Positions 17,835 to 26,863 of a stretch of DNA of 43,720 nt are shown here, in pieces. The notes under the pieces are model-generated. The model was given only the letters and a program-made list of their open reading frames with translations, made no database searches and had not been told where the DNA came from. Source of the stretch: Methanosarcina sp. GTDB lineage: Archaea > Halobacteriota > Methanosarcinia > Methanosarcinales > Methanosarcinaceae. A program made the position numbers and the translations under genes. The DNA lies in contig PLUB01000053.1 in assembly GCA_003164755.1 (NCBI GenBank), forward strand, positions 1-43,720, in the 5' to 3' direction. Numbering within the stretch: position 1 is the stretch's first letter; the number at the start of each line of letters is the position of its first letter.

Positions 17835-18692
17835 TCATGCTATCTTAATAAGGAATTCACAGCATTCGTTTTTATTTCCTATAGTTTTACGGGCCTCAAT
17901 ATTGAAGTCCGAATCCACTTTCAAAGCTATATTTAAAAAAATTTTTCGTGTAAGGGTGCATAAAATAGAGTTTTTACGGGCCTCTTCCCCTTTCCAGGGG
18001 CACCTAGTTCCCTTGATTATCCAAGAATTTTCGGTTTCACCCATGAAAGAGGTAAAATCACCACCTAACTGGTTCATTACCTCAGCACATATCTCTCCTG
18101 CATAAGCAAAGTCCATTTCTCGATTTTCAAAATAGTACATATCAAGAAGAGTTTTTTCAACCATACCTGTTATCTGGTTTATAATGATCTTTTTTTCCTC
18201 ATGGGAAATAGCCTGGAGTAAAGTCGGAATAATTGCTGTAAGGATACTTTGTATCCTACTTTTAATCTCAAGACGGTCACGATCAGCCACCAACCGATCA
18301 TGCATGGATTTTACTCGAAGCATAGATTTTACTCTGGTCTTAAGCTCCAGTCTGTTAATTGGCTTTATAAGGAAATCATCAGCTCCAGCTTCGATCCCCT
18401 TTATCTTATCTTGAAGCTCCGAAAGGCCAGTTAGCATTAAAACTTGAATGAACTGGGTCTCAGGATCATCCTTGATAATTTTGCAGATATCATATCCATT
18501 CATATCAGGTATGATAATATCCAGAAGAATCAAATCTGGTTTCTCTTCTTTTACTTTTAAGAGAGCTTCTTTCCCGCTTCGAGCAGTAATAACATCATAG
18601 GGTTCCAGTGAAAGGAAAGCTTCCACAATCTCTATATTTTCTGGGATGTCATCGATGATAAGTACCTTTAGTTTGTTTCTTTTACTAAGCAA
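17835..18692 (-). CDS. Response regulator with a methanogen-type output domain
   Basis: Residues 8-125 form a REC domain: acidic pocket DD at 14-15, phospho-acceptor D58 (LILLDIIIPDMNGY), T88 (MLTGL) and K110 (FLIKP). After a helical linker, residues about 165-280 (CAEVMNQLGGDF, GTRCPWKGEEARKN, ILCTLTRKIF, NECCEFLI) resemble the output domain attached to REC and kinase proteins in Methanosarcina, called methanogen output domain 1 as I recall. Its conserved cysteines suggest ligand or metal binding. There is no DNA-binding domain, so output is probably by protein contact. The TTG start has GGGGGAG about seven bases upstream and overlaps the end of the KaiC2 gene by 8 bases, so the two are translationally coupled. 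Confidence 0.85.
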   Translation of the reverse strand: MLSKRNKLKVLIIDDIPENIEIVEAFLSLEPYDVITARSGKEALLKVKEEKPDLILLDIIIPDMNGYDICKIIKDDPETQFIQVLMLTGLSELQDKIKGIEAGADDFLIKPINRLELKTRVKSMLRVKSMHDRLVADRDRLEIKSRIQSILTAIIPTLLQAISHEEKKIIINQITGMVEKTLLDMYYFENREMDFAYAGEICAEVMNQLGGDFTSFMGETENSWIIKGTRCPWKGEEARKNSILCTLTRKIFLNIALKVDSDFNIEARKTIGNKNECCEFLIKIA

Positions 18693-19404
18693 GACTTACT
18701 CCCCCTGACTCATGAATTTTTATTCCTTCAGAAGTGATCTCAAAGACAGACATTTCGGGAGAAATAGGAGTGCTACGCATCTTAAGTATGTACATATAAC
18801 GCTCCATTATTCCAAGGTAAGAGTTTTCTTTTATCAATAAGTGGATGGATCCATATACTGAATATTCGGCAAGTTGATGGGTCATATTGTGTGCAGATTC
18901 GTCCATTATTAGAAGAGCAGTACACCCTTTTTTCCTTACAATGTAATTCAGCCCATCAAATTGGTCTCTAAGTTTTTTTGTAGAAACTCTGATAGCAAAG
19001 GTTCCTATGTTGTCTACGACAAGACAATCGGTTCCTTCACGTATTGATCTAAACAGATTGGGAATTTCAATATCCAGAATTTCAGGCCTAAATCCATATC
19101 TCGTCTGCTCTATAACTTCGGAACGATCCTCAAAGATATTTTCTATAACTAACTGTCCGTTCTCATAGTACGGTCTAAGGTCATGTCCTACCATTTTTGC
19201 CTGGTAGAGAATATCTTCAGGAGTTTCTTCAGTTGCAATTAACAAACATTTTTTGCCTTCAAGACAATTTTTGTGAATGAAATGGATGCCGATAATTGTT
19301 TTTCCACTCCCTGCAATACCTGTAACAAGGGTCACTTTATTTACAGGATAACCCCCACTCAACTTCCTATCCAATTCTTCTATTCCTGTAGAAACCCTTT
19401 CCAT
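18685..19404 (-). CDS. KaiC-like RecA-superfamily ATPase (KaiC2 of this window)
   Basis: This 239-residue, single-domain KaiC-like protein starts MERVSTGIEELDRKLSGGYP. Walker A is GIAGSGKT at residues 29-36, ATEETPEDILYQA follows, and the Walker B-like strand is DCLVVDNIG near residue 130. It aligns from end to end with KaiC1 (16728-17438), including the ENIFEDRS/RNVFEDKM and MDESAHNMTHQLA/MDEDSYNLTHRLA segments, so the two are paralogues. Its stop overlaps the start of the response regulator, making a KaiC-REC operon. A family-3 repeat covers the promoter region. A signalling partner role for the response regulator is inferred from context. Confidence 0.85.
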   Translation of the reverse strand: MERVSTGIEELDRKLSGGYPVNKVTLVTGIAGSGKTIIGIHFIHKNCLEGKKCLLIATEETPEDILYQAKMVGHDLRPYYENGQLVIENIFEDRSEVIEQTRYGFRPEILDIEIPNLFRSIREGTDCLVVDNIGTFAIRVSTKKLRDQFDGLNYIVRKKGCTALLIMDESAHNMTHQLAEYSVYGSIHLLIKENSYLGIMERYMYILKMRSTPISPEMSVFEITSEGIKIHESGGVSLA

Positions 19405-19494
19405 TTCAATAAACCCCCATCAATGTATTTTATCATTATTTACATACTACCACACAAGAACTAATATGATAATTTCTATAAACCCTAAATTTAT

Positions 19495-19560
19495 TTATAC
19501 GCTCATACAGAGTATATAACGACCCGTGAAAATCAGCGGTTTATCGAAATCCTCTATTTA
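19495..19560. repeat. Dispersed repeat family 3, copy 4
   Basis: The segment reads atacgctcatacagagtata, taacgacccgtgaaaatcag, cggtttatcgaaatcctcta. It overlaps the likely KaiC2 promoter. It is the most diverged copy apart from its tttatcgaaat core. Confidence 0.35.
19512..19520 (-). promoter_or_regulatory. Candidate TATA box for the KaiC2-response regulator operon
   Basis: On the minus strand GTTATATAC lies about 110 bases before the KaiC2 ATG, inside a family-3 repeat, giving a predicted leader of about 85 bases. Confidence 0.35.
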
Positions 19561-19694
19561 ATCCTTTGTCTGGACAGTACTAATTTTTGTATGATAACTG
19601 GGTGTTTAACAACACCCTGGATCATAGAATAAATATGAAGTCTCTATGCTTTCATTCGGATCAATTAAACTATAGTAATTTTATGGACTTTTTA

Positions 19695-19783
19695 TTAATT
19701 TACTGGTTTTTGATTTATTGAAGTCAATTGTTAGTGAACTAATGATAAATTGTGGAGATCTCAGAAAATATTAAAAAGTCTCG
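19695..19783. repeat. Dispersed repeat family 2, copy 2
   Basis: The segment contains ggtttttgatttattgaagt, caattgttagtgaactaatg, ataaattgtggagatctcag, aaaatattaaaaagtctcg. It aligns over its whole length with copy 1 at 6483-6570. Confidence 0.5.
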
Positions 19784-21270
19784 AAGCTAAATATGCGATA
19801 TAAGTCTCTGTGTATCTGATTAATTAGCTACAGCTTTTACTAGCGCACATTACTTTTAACTAGTATACTGTATTACTTCATATATATTTTTTATTCTTTG
19901 CTTTTTAATTTCTAGTCAGGTTACAAGTTATTGAACAGGAACTCTGAACGTCAATAAATTTTTTAAACACCATAGATCATCAGTTATTCTTTCAGCAATT
20001 GCTAAAATACTTTGTAATCATTTGTTATCAAAATTAAATTTTTTGTCGTGCTTGTGAGTTAATAAAAACCTTGAGCAAAAAGATTCGTTAGATGTTCTTT
20101 AAAAAAGAACCACCTCCTTTTTTAGAATTACTTAATAATTTATGGATGCGACCCAATTTTTAGCTTTAGAGAATCATTAAGTTCAAATCAAATGATAACA
20201 TGTTTGGAACAAAGTAACTGCCTTATGATGCATTTTCATGCCTTCACTAGCTTTCTCGGATAGTGTAACTTTTCTCTATCAGCTATATACAGCCATTTAT
20301 TTGTGTTTTTTTCTTTTTATTCGGTTCTGTTTCTTTTTTAAGATTTTCTTGATCTTTTTGTTTCATCTGTCATTGATTTTAGTTTTTCCCGCTTCTTCTT
20401 CGTTCCGTTTCTCTAGTCTTTTTTCCAAGCTCTTTTTTGGTTAGTGTTTGTTAGCCGGTGTAATTTTTATGTTTATCCGAATGAAAAATATGTTGAAATG
20501 TCTTTTGATACTAAATAGTTTATGTGTTTGACCATATTTAGGTTATATTGAGATATATACATAAGTATGTATATTAGTGGAATAGCAATTTTTCATCCTA
20601 AAGTTGCTGTTATGATCCGTGGAATCAGGACTAAGTACATTTGATACTAATTATCTAAAGTTGCCACTATATAGAATATATGCAACAAATATATAATATC
20701 CATGTTGAGCTAGTATATCATGATCCATAAATGCACTATGAAATAGACCTCATAATAAAATGTTTTAGATAGTTATGTTTCTGAAAGTGAAAAATTGTCA
20801 TGGAGCTCTCCAACAGATCTACCGGGCTGTAGGGATCTCTTTCCTGCAGCTTATACGATCTACTTTTGTATACATCATTGATGACCATAAGACCTAGTTA
20901 TTTCCTGCTGTGTCATTGTCAAGGATTGAAATCTAGATCTCCATAATTACATCTGCATGATCAGCAGCTGCAAAATCTCAAGGATCAATAATAATAGTTT
21001 GCATGACTTAGTCCCATTTTCATAGTATAAAGATACCTAAAAATATGAATCACTTAGTTGATAATGGTTCACGCGGAGATTTCCATCCCTCAGCAAGCTG
21101 TGGGGTATTCTATTTGAATAAATTTAAGGGAGTGGTTATGGAATATAAGAAAAATTGCAAATAACTAAAGAGATAACATTTTCCTTTGAAGAAGATGCCA
21201 GAGCAGCTACAAAAAACTGGAAGCTAGACAATCCTTAATATTTGATGGAAACATTGTAGATTTTCACGGT

Positions 21271-21392
21271 ATCAAAATGCCATATATTTTTTTTCCAATC
21301 CGATAGTACCTTGAAAATTATTCTAACTTTCAATGTATAATAATGACCAAATAGACAAATAAATTCTACATCTGTGAATATCTGCTTAATGT
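21271..21392. repeat. Dispersed repeat family 1, copy E (inverted)
   Basis: The segment contains atcaaaatgccatatatttt, taccttgaaaattattctaa, ctttcaatgtataataatga, ccaaatagacaaataaattc and tacatctgtga. It is in the same orientation as copies C and D. Confidence 0.65.
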
Positions 21393-22112
21393 CTGATCAA
21401 CAGAAAATCCAATGATACTACCAAAATAATGTTAGCTCATTGAGATAAATATTTATGGTGAGTATAGCTTAATTATACCAAAGTAAAAGCATTAAAAAAT
21501 TTTGCAGTGAGGGGAAACATGAAAATAGAGTAGTTAGTCTAAAATAAAAAATATTTAGACTCAACTCCGATTAAAATATTGTTCAACTGACCAACCGACT
21601 TTCAGACCTTTGAAAAAAGACATTTTTGACTTGGTAGAAACCTAACCAAAAATAGAAGTAATCCAGTTACCTAAATCAATATCCAATGGGATGTTCCTTG
21701 AGATTCAGAAAATAAAGATTATCGAAGGAAATACCTGGGGTCACAAGAAGGACATTAAAGAATATTAAGTATTCTACTCTCAGTTATTGAAAAAATAGGG
21801 CAATGAAACTGGAAAGTAAATCCACTTAATATATTGATGAAGAGGTTTCAAGGAAAAGCAAGCTTAACTCCGAGATAGTTGCTTATATCTTGACCAAGGA
21901 GACTTCCGTCTAAATTTGAGAAGGGAAATATATGTCATTAGGCTCTATAAAGGAGATTAGACCACCAGAAAAATATTGGATTTTCCAAAAATCCCTATTT
22001 GTTCTCTAATATCCAGTTTAAATCTCGTACTTTTTTAGAACTTAAGCAGTTGAGCTTAGAAACAGTAGCGTGTAAATTCAACTTGCAGAGAATCTATGGG
22101 GGGATAGACCTG

Positions 22113-23660
22113 TTGAATCGAAAGTTAAAATTATTGTTCCTTCTAGGCTTCCTTATACTTGCGCCTATTCATGCCGCTTTGTGCACGACACATGCACCAA
22201 TAGTTTATGTTGCAGGAGATGGCAGTGGTGATTTTAATTGTAATGCAACAAGTAATCAAATACCTATCAACCAGGCACTTCAATTTGTTGCAGACAATCC
22301 AGAATATACGACTGTCTATATCAAGGGTCCTTTCATATACATAATTAATGATACTATCCTGATCGGCAACTGTACAACTCTGGCAGGAGATTCCAATGCC
22401 ACAATTAAACTTGTAGGTAATGCAAACTGGGCAAACAGGCAGCCAATGATTAAAGAAAAAAACTCTAATAACCATGATATCACTATTTGGGGCTTTGCAA
22501 TTGATGGGAGCCGAGAACTCAATACTAATATTGATAGTGGAAAAGGCTACTACAATATCATCCATTTAAGCAACTGTCAAAATATCGATGTACATGATAT
22601 GTATCTGACCAATAACCATGGAGATGGATTAAAGACTGACAATTGCTCTGTCATAAAATTCCATAACAATGAAGCATATTTATTAGGACATGATGTTCTA
22701 TATTCCAGCCACTGCTCAACAGTGGAGGCTTATAATAATAAGATAACATGTAGAACAAACAGTGGACTAAGAATATTCAATACAAATCATGTGAATATCC
22801 ACGACAATATCATCACATCAAAGGGTTACGGAGGCGTGGGGATCGAAATCCAGAAGTTTGGCTTTCCAGCAATGGATGATATCGAGGTATCTAATAACGT
22901 AATATACGAGACTGCTCATGCAGGAATCTGGATGTTCGGATCAGCTTCATATCCCACATCATCCGCAAATGTTCATATTCATCATAACCGGATATATGAT
23001 ACTGGAACTAAGTCCAGTGGCAAAATAAGAGGTGGAATCGTGTCAGATGGATTCAATGCCCTCATTGAAGACAACGTAATCGATGGAGCATACGAAGTTG
23101 GTATTGTTCAGAATAATGACTATTATTCGGCCCCAGTTAACTCAGGGTTTGTGATTACAGTAAGAAACGACATAATAACGAATACTCGGAAATCAGAAAC
23201 CGGAGGTTATGGCTATGGAATATACAACTTACTTACAGACACACACTCTTTTGTCTTACAGAACAACTGTTTCTACAACAATACAGGAGGCGACTATAAA
23301 GGTGTTAATCCATCACCTTCGGATATAGAAGCAGACCCTCAATACGCAGACCGGGATAAACACGACTATCACCTGAAATCAAAAGCGGGTCGCTGGGATG
23401 GAAGTGGCTGGGTAAATGACATCATAAGTTCCCCATGCATAGATACCGGATACCCTTTATCGGATTATTCTAATGAACCGCAACCCAACGGAAACAAGAG
23501 CAGCATAGGCCCTGACGGAAATACAAGGTATGCCTCCAAATCAGAATCGCATTTATCAACACCTATATTCCCCACTGAAAGCTTCAGTAATAATATAATT
23601 AGGATATCTGCTCCTTTTTATTATCTAGTTAATGTAGAGGAAAACCTACTTATGACATGA
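22113..23660 (+). CDS. Secreted beta-helix protein, disaggregatase-related
   Basis: The protein has 515 residues from the chosen TTG, which has a GGGGGG run 9 bases or so upstream. It begins with a signal peptide (NRKLKLLFLLGFLILAPIHA) and is exported. The mature part (IVYVAGDGSGDFNC, NQALQFVADNPEYTTVYIKG) runs into a right-handed parallel beta-helix rich in NxI/NNxI turns, with HDMYLTNNHGDGLKTDNCS and ITCRTNSGLRIFNTNHVNIH. It then reaches SSPCIDTGYPLSDYSNEP and IGPDGNTRYASKSES. This order matches the N-terminal part of Methanosarcina disaggregatase-type proteins, which act on the methanochondroitin-like cell envelope. In relatives I recall, PKD-type and repeat domains follow; here the protein stops about 40 residues later, so the C-terminus looks lost. 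A longer upstream reading from TTG 21999 lacks family support. Confidence 0.8.
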   Translation: MNRKLKLLFLLGFLILAPIHAALCTTHAPIVYVAGDGSGDFNCNATSNQIPINQALQFVADNPEYTTVYIKGPFIYIINDTILIGNCTTLAGDSNATIKLVGNANWANRQPMIKEKNSNNHDITIWGFAIDGSRELNTNIDSGKGYYNIIHLSNCQNIDVHDMYLTNNHGDGLKTDNCSVIKFHNNEAYLLGHDVLYSSHCSTVEAYNNKITCRTNSGLRIFNTNHVNIHDNIITSKGYGGVGIEIQKFGFPAMDDIEVSNNVIYETAHAGIWMFGSASYPTSSANVHIHHNRIYDTGTKSSGKIRGGIVSDGFNALIEDNVIDGAYEVGIVQNNDYYSAPVNSGFVITVRNDIITNTRKSETGGYGYGIYNLLTDTHSFVLQNNCFYNNTGGDYKGVNPSPSDIEADPQYADRDKHDYHLKSKAGRWDGSGWVNDIISSPCIDTGYPLSDYSNEPQPNGNKSSIGPDGNTRYASKSESHLSTPIFPTESFSNNIIRISAPFYYLVNVEENLLMT

Positions 23661-24404
23661 AGTTTTGGTGAGAGACAATTTAATAATCAAGAATCTTGGC
23701 CATGTGTTTAGCAGAATAGTAAAATATAAATTTAACTTAAAAGTAAAGAATGCTGTTGTAAGTAAATACTACAACAGAATCTAACTATATGTTGTAACTG
23801 CTTTGAAACTTCAGATTACTACTTTTTCGGAATCGCCATATATGAAAGACGCCGCTAACATTTGAATTAACCTATAAAAGCGCTGGATCAAATAATTCGT
23901 GGTCTTGAGAATTAGGTGGTAAAACACCTCTACATCCAAAAAACCTGTGTAGAAGAGTAGTAAAGAACGAAAAAACACTGTTAATATTTAACGGTAAAGA
24001 TTGCAGCATAAGTAATTCAGTAACAATTATAGGTATACCAAAGTGAAAAATAAGTGAACATTATTAAGATTCATCCACTTGAAATACAAAATCAATAGCA
24101 TTAGGCCTTTAACTGTATACTGTACACATTAAACCATAAAATCTATTGTACCTTATTTCATACGTAAGTGAGTAAGTCCCAATAATCTCAAGTAAAAAAA
24201 TAAGCTTTTCAAAGTAAGTTAAATAGTATACAAGCAAATGAGGCTTTACAGTGCTAATTTTAACTTTTGTAAGATCAAAGGGAGCTAACAAAATATAGTA
24301 CACCGGAAAATGAAATAATAGAATAACAACAAAAAAGAAGAAATAAATTCAGGACATATAATTATGCAGAAAGTATGGATTCATTAAAGAAAATTACGCA
24401 ATCA
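23661..24404. other. Spacer, no gene seen
   Basis: The only clear structure is the hairpin at 23753-23777. A minus-strand ORF at 24109-24303 has no recognisable features and no ribosome-binding site worth noting. The rest is AT-rich. Confidence 0.45.
23753..23777 (+). terminator. Hairpin downstream of the beta-helix gene
   Basis: Perfect 8-base arms CTGTTGTA and TACAACAG enclose a 9-base loop, about 90 bases after the beta-helix stop. There is no T run after it, so the terminator role is tentative. Confidence 0.35.
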
Positions 24405-24656
24405 TCAGTTTTCTGCTGGAATTTGAATTGTCCCTGAACCCTCTAGATTTTTGTAAATAAATGCTGAAGTGTAAGCAAGGACCATGAATTTAAAGCCCTG
24501 GCCAAAATCCATCTCTACAAACTTACATATCATATATACGAAGAAGGCAAATTGTACAGCACAAAGGCCCATTCCGGCTAATGTGAGTATTTTCTGACGA
24601 CTGCTACTACTGTCTGGATCATCTGATTCTTCTGACATTTCTGATTCTTCTGACAT
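24405..24656 (-). CDS. Small two-helix membrane protein, unknown function
   Basis: This is an 83-residue protein I do not recognise. The N-terminal 25 residues are acidic and Ser-rich, with a direct duplication of MSEESE coded by a tandem DNA repeat (tctgattcttctgacattt, 24626-24659). Two hydrophobic segments follow: about residues 26-46 (LAGMGLCAVQFAFFVYMIC) and about 55-72 (FKFMVLAYTSAFIYK). The first ATG has GAGGTC about 10 bases upstream. An in-frame TTG six codons earlier overlaps that site and is unlikely. Both neighbours are far away, so context gives no function. Confidence 0.6.
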   Translation of the reverse strand: MSEESEMSEESDDPDSSSSRQKILTLAGMGLCAVQFAFFVYMICKFVEMDFGQGFKFMVLAYTSAFIYKNLEGSGTIQIPAEN

Positions 24657-24750
24657 TTCTTTCTGACCTCGCAAATAAAGGTACTAAAAGTATTATGTCT
24701 TTGGTTTGTTAATTTTATCTTCAATTTATATTGCTTTTACTTAAAAGATT

Positions 24751-24834
24751 TTTTATTATTTTAAGGATTTTTGATTGATTAAAGTAAATAACACGTGTAA
24801 TTGATAGTAAATTTTGACGATTCCGAAAATATCG
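24751..24834. repeat. Dispersed repeat family 2, copy 3
   Basis: The segment contains ttttattattttaaggattt, ttgattgattaaagtaaata, taattgatagtaaattttga, cgattccgaaaatatcg. It keeps the order of copies 1 and 2. Confidence 0.45.
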
Positions 24835-25803
24835 AATTCTTTCAAACCAATTTCATTTATAGACCATTTCAATGAATTGTTGAAAATTGCAAACATAAGT
24901 TCCTCTTTAAATTTTCAAAAAAAAGGAGATCATGCCCTTTTTTCAGTTGAATTAATTACTCAACGAAACTACCCATTTTTACTGCAAGCATTATTCAACA
25001 AGTTTAAGAGTAAGATAATGTATCAGGCTTGAATCCATATACCTTAGCTTTTATATAGTCCTTAAAAATAGATAAAAAAACTAAAAGCTTCAGTAACTAC
25101 ATCTTAAAGTTAAGCTGTATTCTTCTCTCGTAAAAAATTATATTAGAAACACTCTCCAATTTAATTAGAGATTTTTGTGCAATATATTAATACCATGTTA
25201 TTTATTATTAAAGATAGTATATATAACTTACGGGGTTAACAACGCACACCGGAGAATATAGTCACTAGAAATTGAGACATTGTAGAGTATCGATTTCAAA
25301 TTAATGGAAAGAATACACATAATCAAATCATTGCCAGACTCTGAGATTGCAGATCTGTAAAATGTTAAATTGCCGGAGAGTTGCTGAAGTGATGGTGTCT
25401 CAAACCGGAAAGTGCCTTTAGCAACAAACTATTATCCTAGCCGACTTTTTTGTGAAACGCAAACATAAAAAGGAAGTTGCATGCAATCTTCGATACAAGT
25501 TACAAACTTTGAAATCACTAAACTATCTTTATTCCGAACTCTTCCATATGCTATACTAAATGCTAAATATTTTCATATTGTTTATTACAAAAAAGGTACC
25601 TGAAAAATATTTTTCTACAAATAAATTGTTTGACTCGAGGAAACATTATTTTAGTTGTGAATTATTTATTTGGAATAAGTATGCTGAAATAAAATCATCT
25701 CCGAGGATGCCGGAAGGAAATAATTGAAAAAATCAAGATAAATGATACAATATATTGACACTGTAGGGAACAAACAAGCGTAACTATTTATAAAAGTACC
25801 ACT

Positions 25804-25892
25804 AATGTTAACCTAGATAAAATAATGTTAACAGTAATAAACATTGATAAAAATGAGAAAATAATAAAAGTAAGTTCAGTAAAATAATGTTA
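25804..25892. promoter_or_regulatory. Three AATGTTA motifs upstream of dacZ
   Basis: AATGTTAAC occurs at 25804-25812 and 25824-25832, exactly 20 bases apart (two helical turns), and AATGTTAG at 25885-25892. All lie upstream of the TATA-like box, where archaeal activators bind. GTTAAC is itself a palindrome. The regulator is unknown. Confidence 0.35.
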
Positions 25893-25911
25893 GTTCAAAG
25901 AAATAATATTA

Positions 25912-25921
25912 AAATTTATAA
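25912..25921 (+). promoter_or_regulatory. Candidate TATA box for dacZ
   Basis: The string AAAATTTATAA lies about 60 bases before the ATG, with an expected start near 25945 and a leader of about 30 bases. Confidence 0.4.
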
Positions 25922-25975
25922 CAGAAAGCAGAATCACAAATGGATTTCCACAAAAATAAAAAAGCAGTGAATTAA

Positions 25976-26863
25976 ATGGATAAAGCGCGTATAATTGAGG
26001 AAACAGCAGTCAGGATATCCAGGGAACTCAATGCCGCCGCAATCATTGTCTCTGGGGAGCTGAGTTTTGAAGGGATCGACACTGGAGGAATTCCAATCTA
26101 CCACAGCTCCATGCGACCGAAAAGCATACTAACTCACCTTGTAATGACTGGCAAAGACGGAAAATGCCCTGTAAGGGGTCTCAGCGACCAGATAAACAGA
26201 GAAGCTTCAAGTAACGCTGATCACCTCCAACAGGCTGTGGCAATAGAATACGTGCTTGGAAAACTAAAAGGTGAAACCGTTATAGGTGTGGTCGAAGCCC
26301 GTGGATCCATTTCGATAGTTGTGCACAATCTCGAAGAAAACCCCCTTGTAAAAGCCATGAAGGAATGTCAAGAAAGGATAAAGCCGGAAGTAATGAGCGT
26401 AGTTATGAATATTTCTTGTGACATTTCCTTAGCAGGCAGGGAAGGAAAAAGAGTAGGAACCGCCTTTATTTTAGGAGATTCCGAAGAAGTCATGAAACGT
26501 TCTCACCAGATAATTATTAATCCGTATGCAGGTCATGACGAAACTTACCGAAATCTCCTTGACAAAAAAAACTGGGAGTCTATAAAAGAATTTGCCCAGC
26601 TCGATGGAGTTTTTGTAATAAGTGATACAGGTTTTATACTTGCAGCAGGACGCTACCTTGATGTTGATGGAAAAAATGTGGATATTGAAAAAGGGTTAGG
26701 AGGCAGGCATGTTTCAGCAGCCGCAATCACCAGGGATACAGTTGCAATCGCGGTTGTGATATCTGAGTCAGGAGGAGTTATCAGGATATACAAAGATGCA
26801 AAAGAAACAATCTGCATGGAATCCTTGAAACCGGCAATAAATCTATCTGATATTATAAATTAA
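25976..26863 (+). CDS. dacZ: Diadenylate cyclase (c-di-AMP synthase)
   Basis: This is DacZ, the euryarchaeal enzyme making c-di-AMP from two ATP, a second messenger tied to K+ and osmotic balance. The 295-residue protein has an N-terminal alpha/beta domain (about 1-180, pyruvate-kinase-like in relatives). The C-terminal DAC domain shows both catalytic motifs: D210-G211 (LDGVFVISDTGFILAAGRYL) and R244-H245 (GLGGRHVSAAAITRDT). The ATG has a weak GTGA upstream. The gene stands alone with repeated motifs before it. No c-di-AMP phosphodiesterase is in the window. The TrkA-type gene at 15803 is a conceivable target class, not shown. Confidence 0.9.
   Translation: MDKARIIEETAVRISRELNAAAIIVSGELSFEGIDTGGIPIYHSSMRPKSILTHLVMTGKDGKCPVRGLSDQINREASSNADHLQQAVAIEYVLGKLKGETVIGVVEARGSISIVVHNLEENPLVKAMKECQERIKPEVMSVVMNISCDISLAGREGKRVGTAFILGDSEEVMKRSHQIIINPYAGHDETYRNLLDKKNWESIKEFAQLDGVFVISDTGFILAAGRYLDVDGKNVDIEKGLGGRHVSAAAITRDTVAIAVVISESGGVIRIYKDAKETICMESLKPAINLSDIIN

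Larger units (their letters stand above)
19405..22112. other. 2.7 kb spacer: repeats, no intact gene
   Basis: This is the longest gene-free stretch. It contains family-3 (19495-19560), family-2 (19695-19783) and family-1 (21271-21392) copies. A hydrophobic low-complexity ORF at 20238-20444 is not believable. On the minus strand near 20746-20904 a short frame (INDVYKSRSYKLQERDPY, SPVDLLES) looks protein-like but is unidentified. A caagctgtggggtattc motif near 21090 matches one near 6236. At 21780-21900 short plus-strand frames (EEVSRKSKLNSEIVAYI) suggest another unidentified fossil. Confidence 0.5.
24657..25975. other. 1.3 kb spacer with repeat and dacZ upstream motifs
   Basis: It contains a family-2 copy (24751-24834) and, next to dacZ, the repeated AATGTTAAC motifs and a TATA-like box. 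A 72-codon frame at 24814-25032 starts inside the repeat and is not convincing. Nothing else is recognised. Confidence 0.5.

Noticed and set aside
20238..20444. 68-codon hydrophobic Phe/Leu-rich ORF
   Set aside because: It is T-run low complexity read as Phe and Leu; no family resemblance or start signal.
24814..25032. 72-codon ORF from a TTG
   Set aside because: It begins inside a family-2 repeat and resembles nothing known to me.
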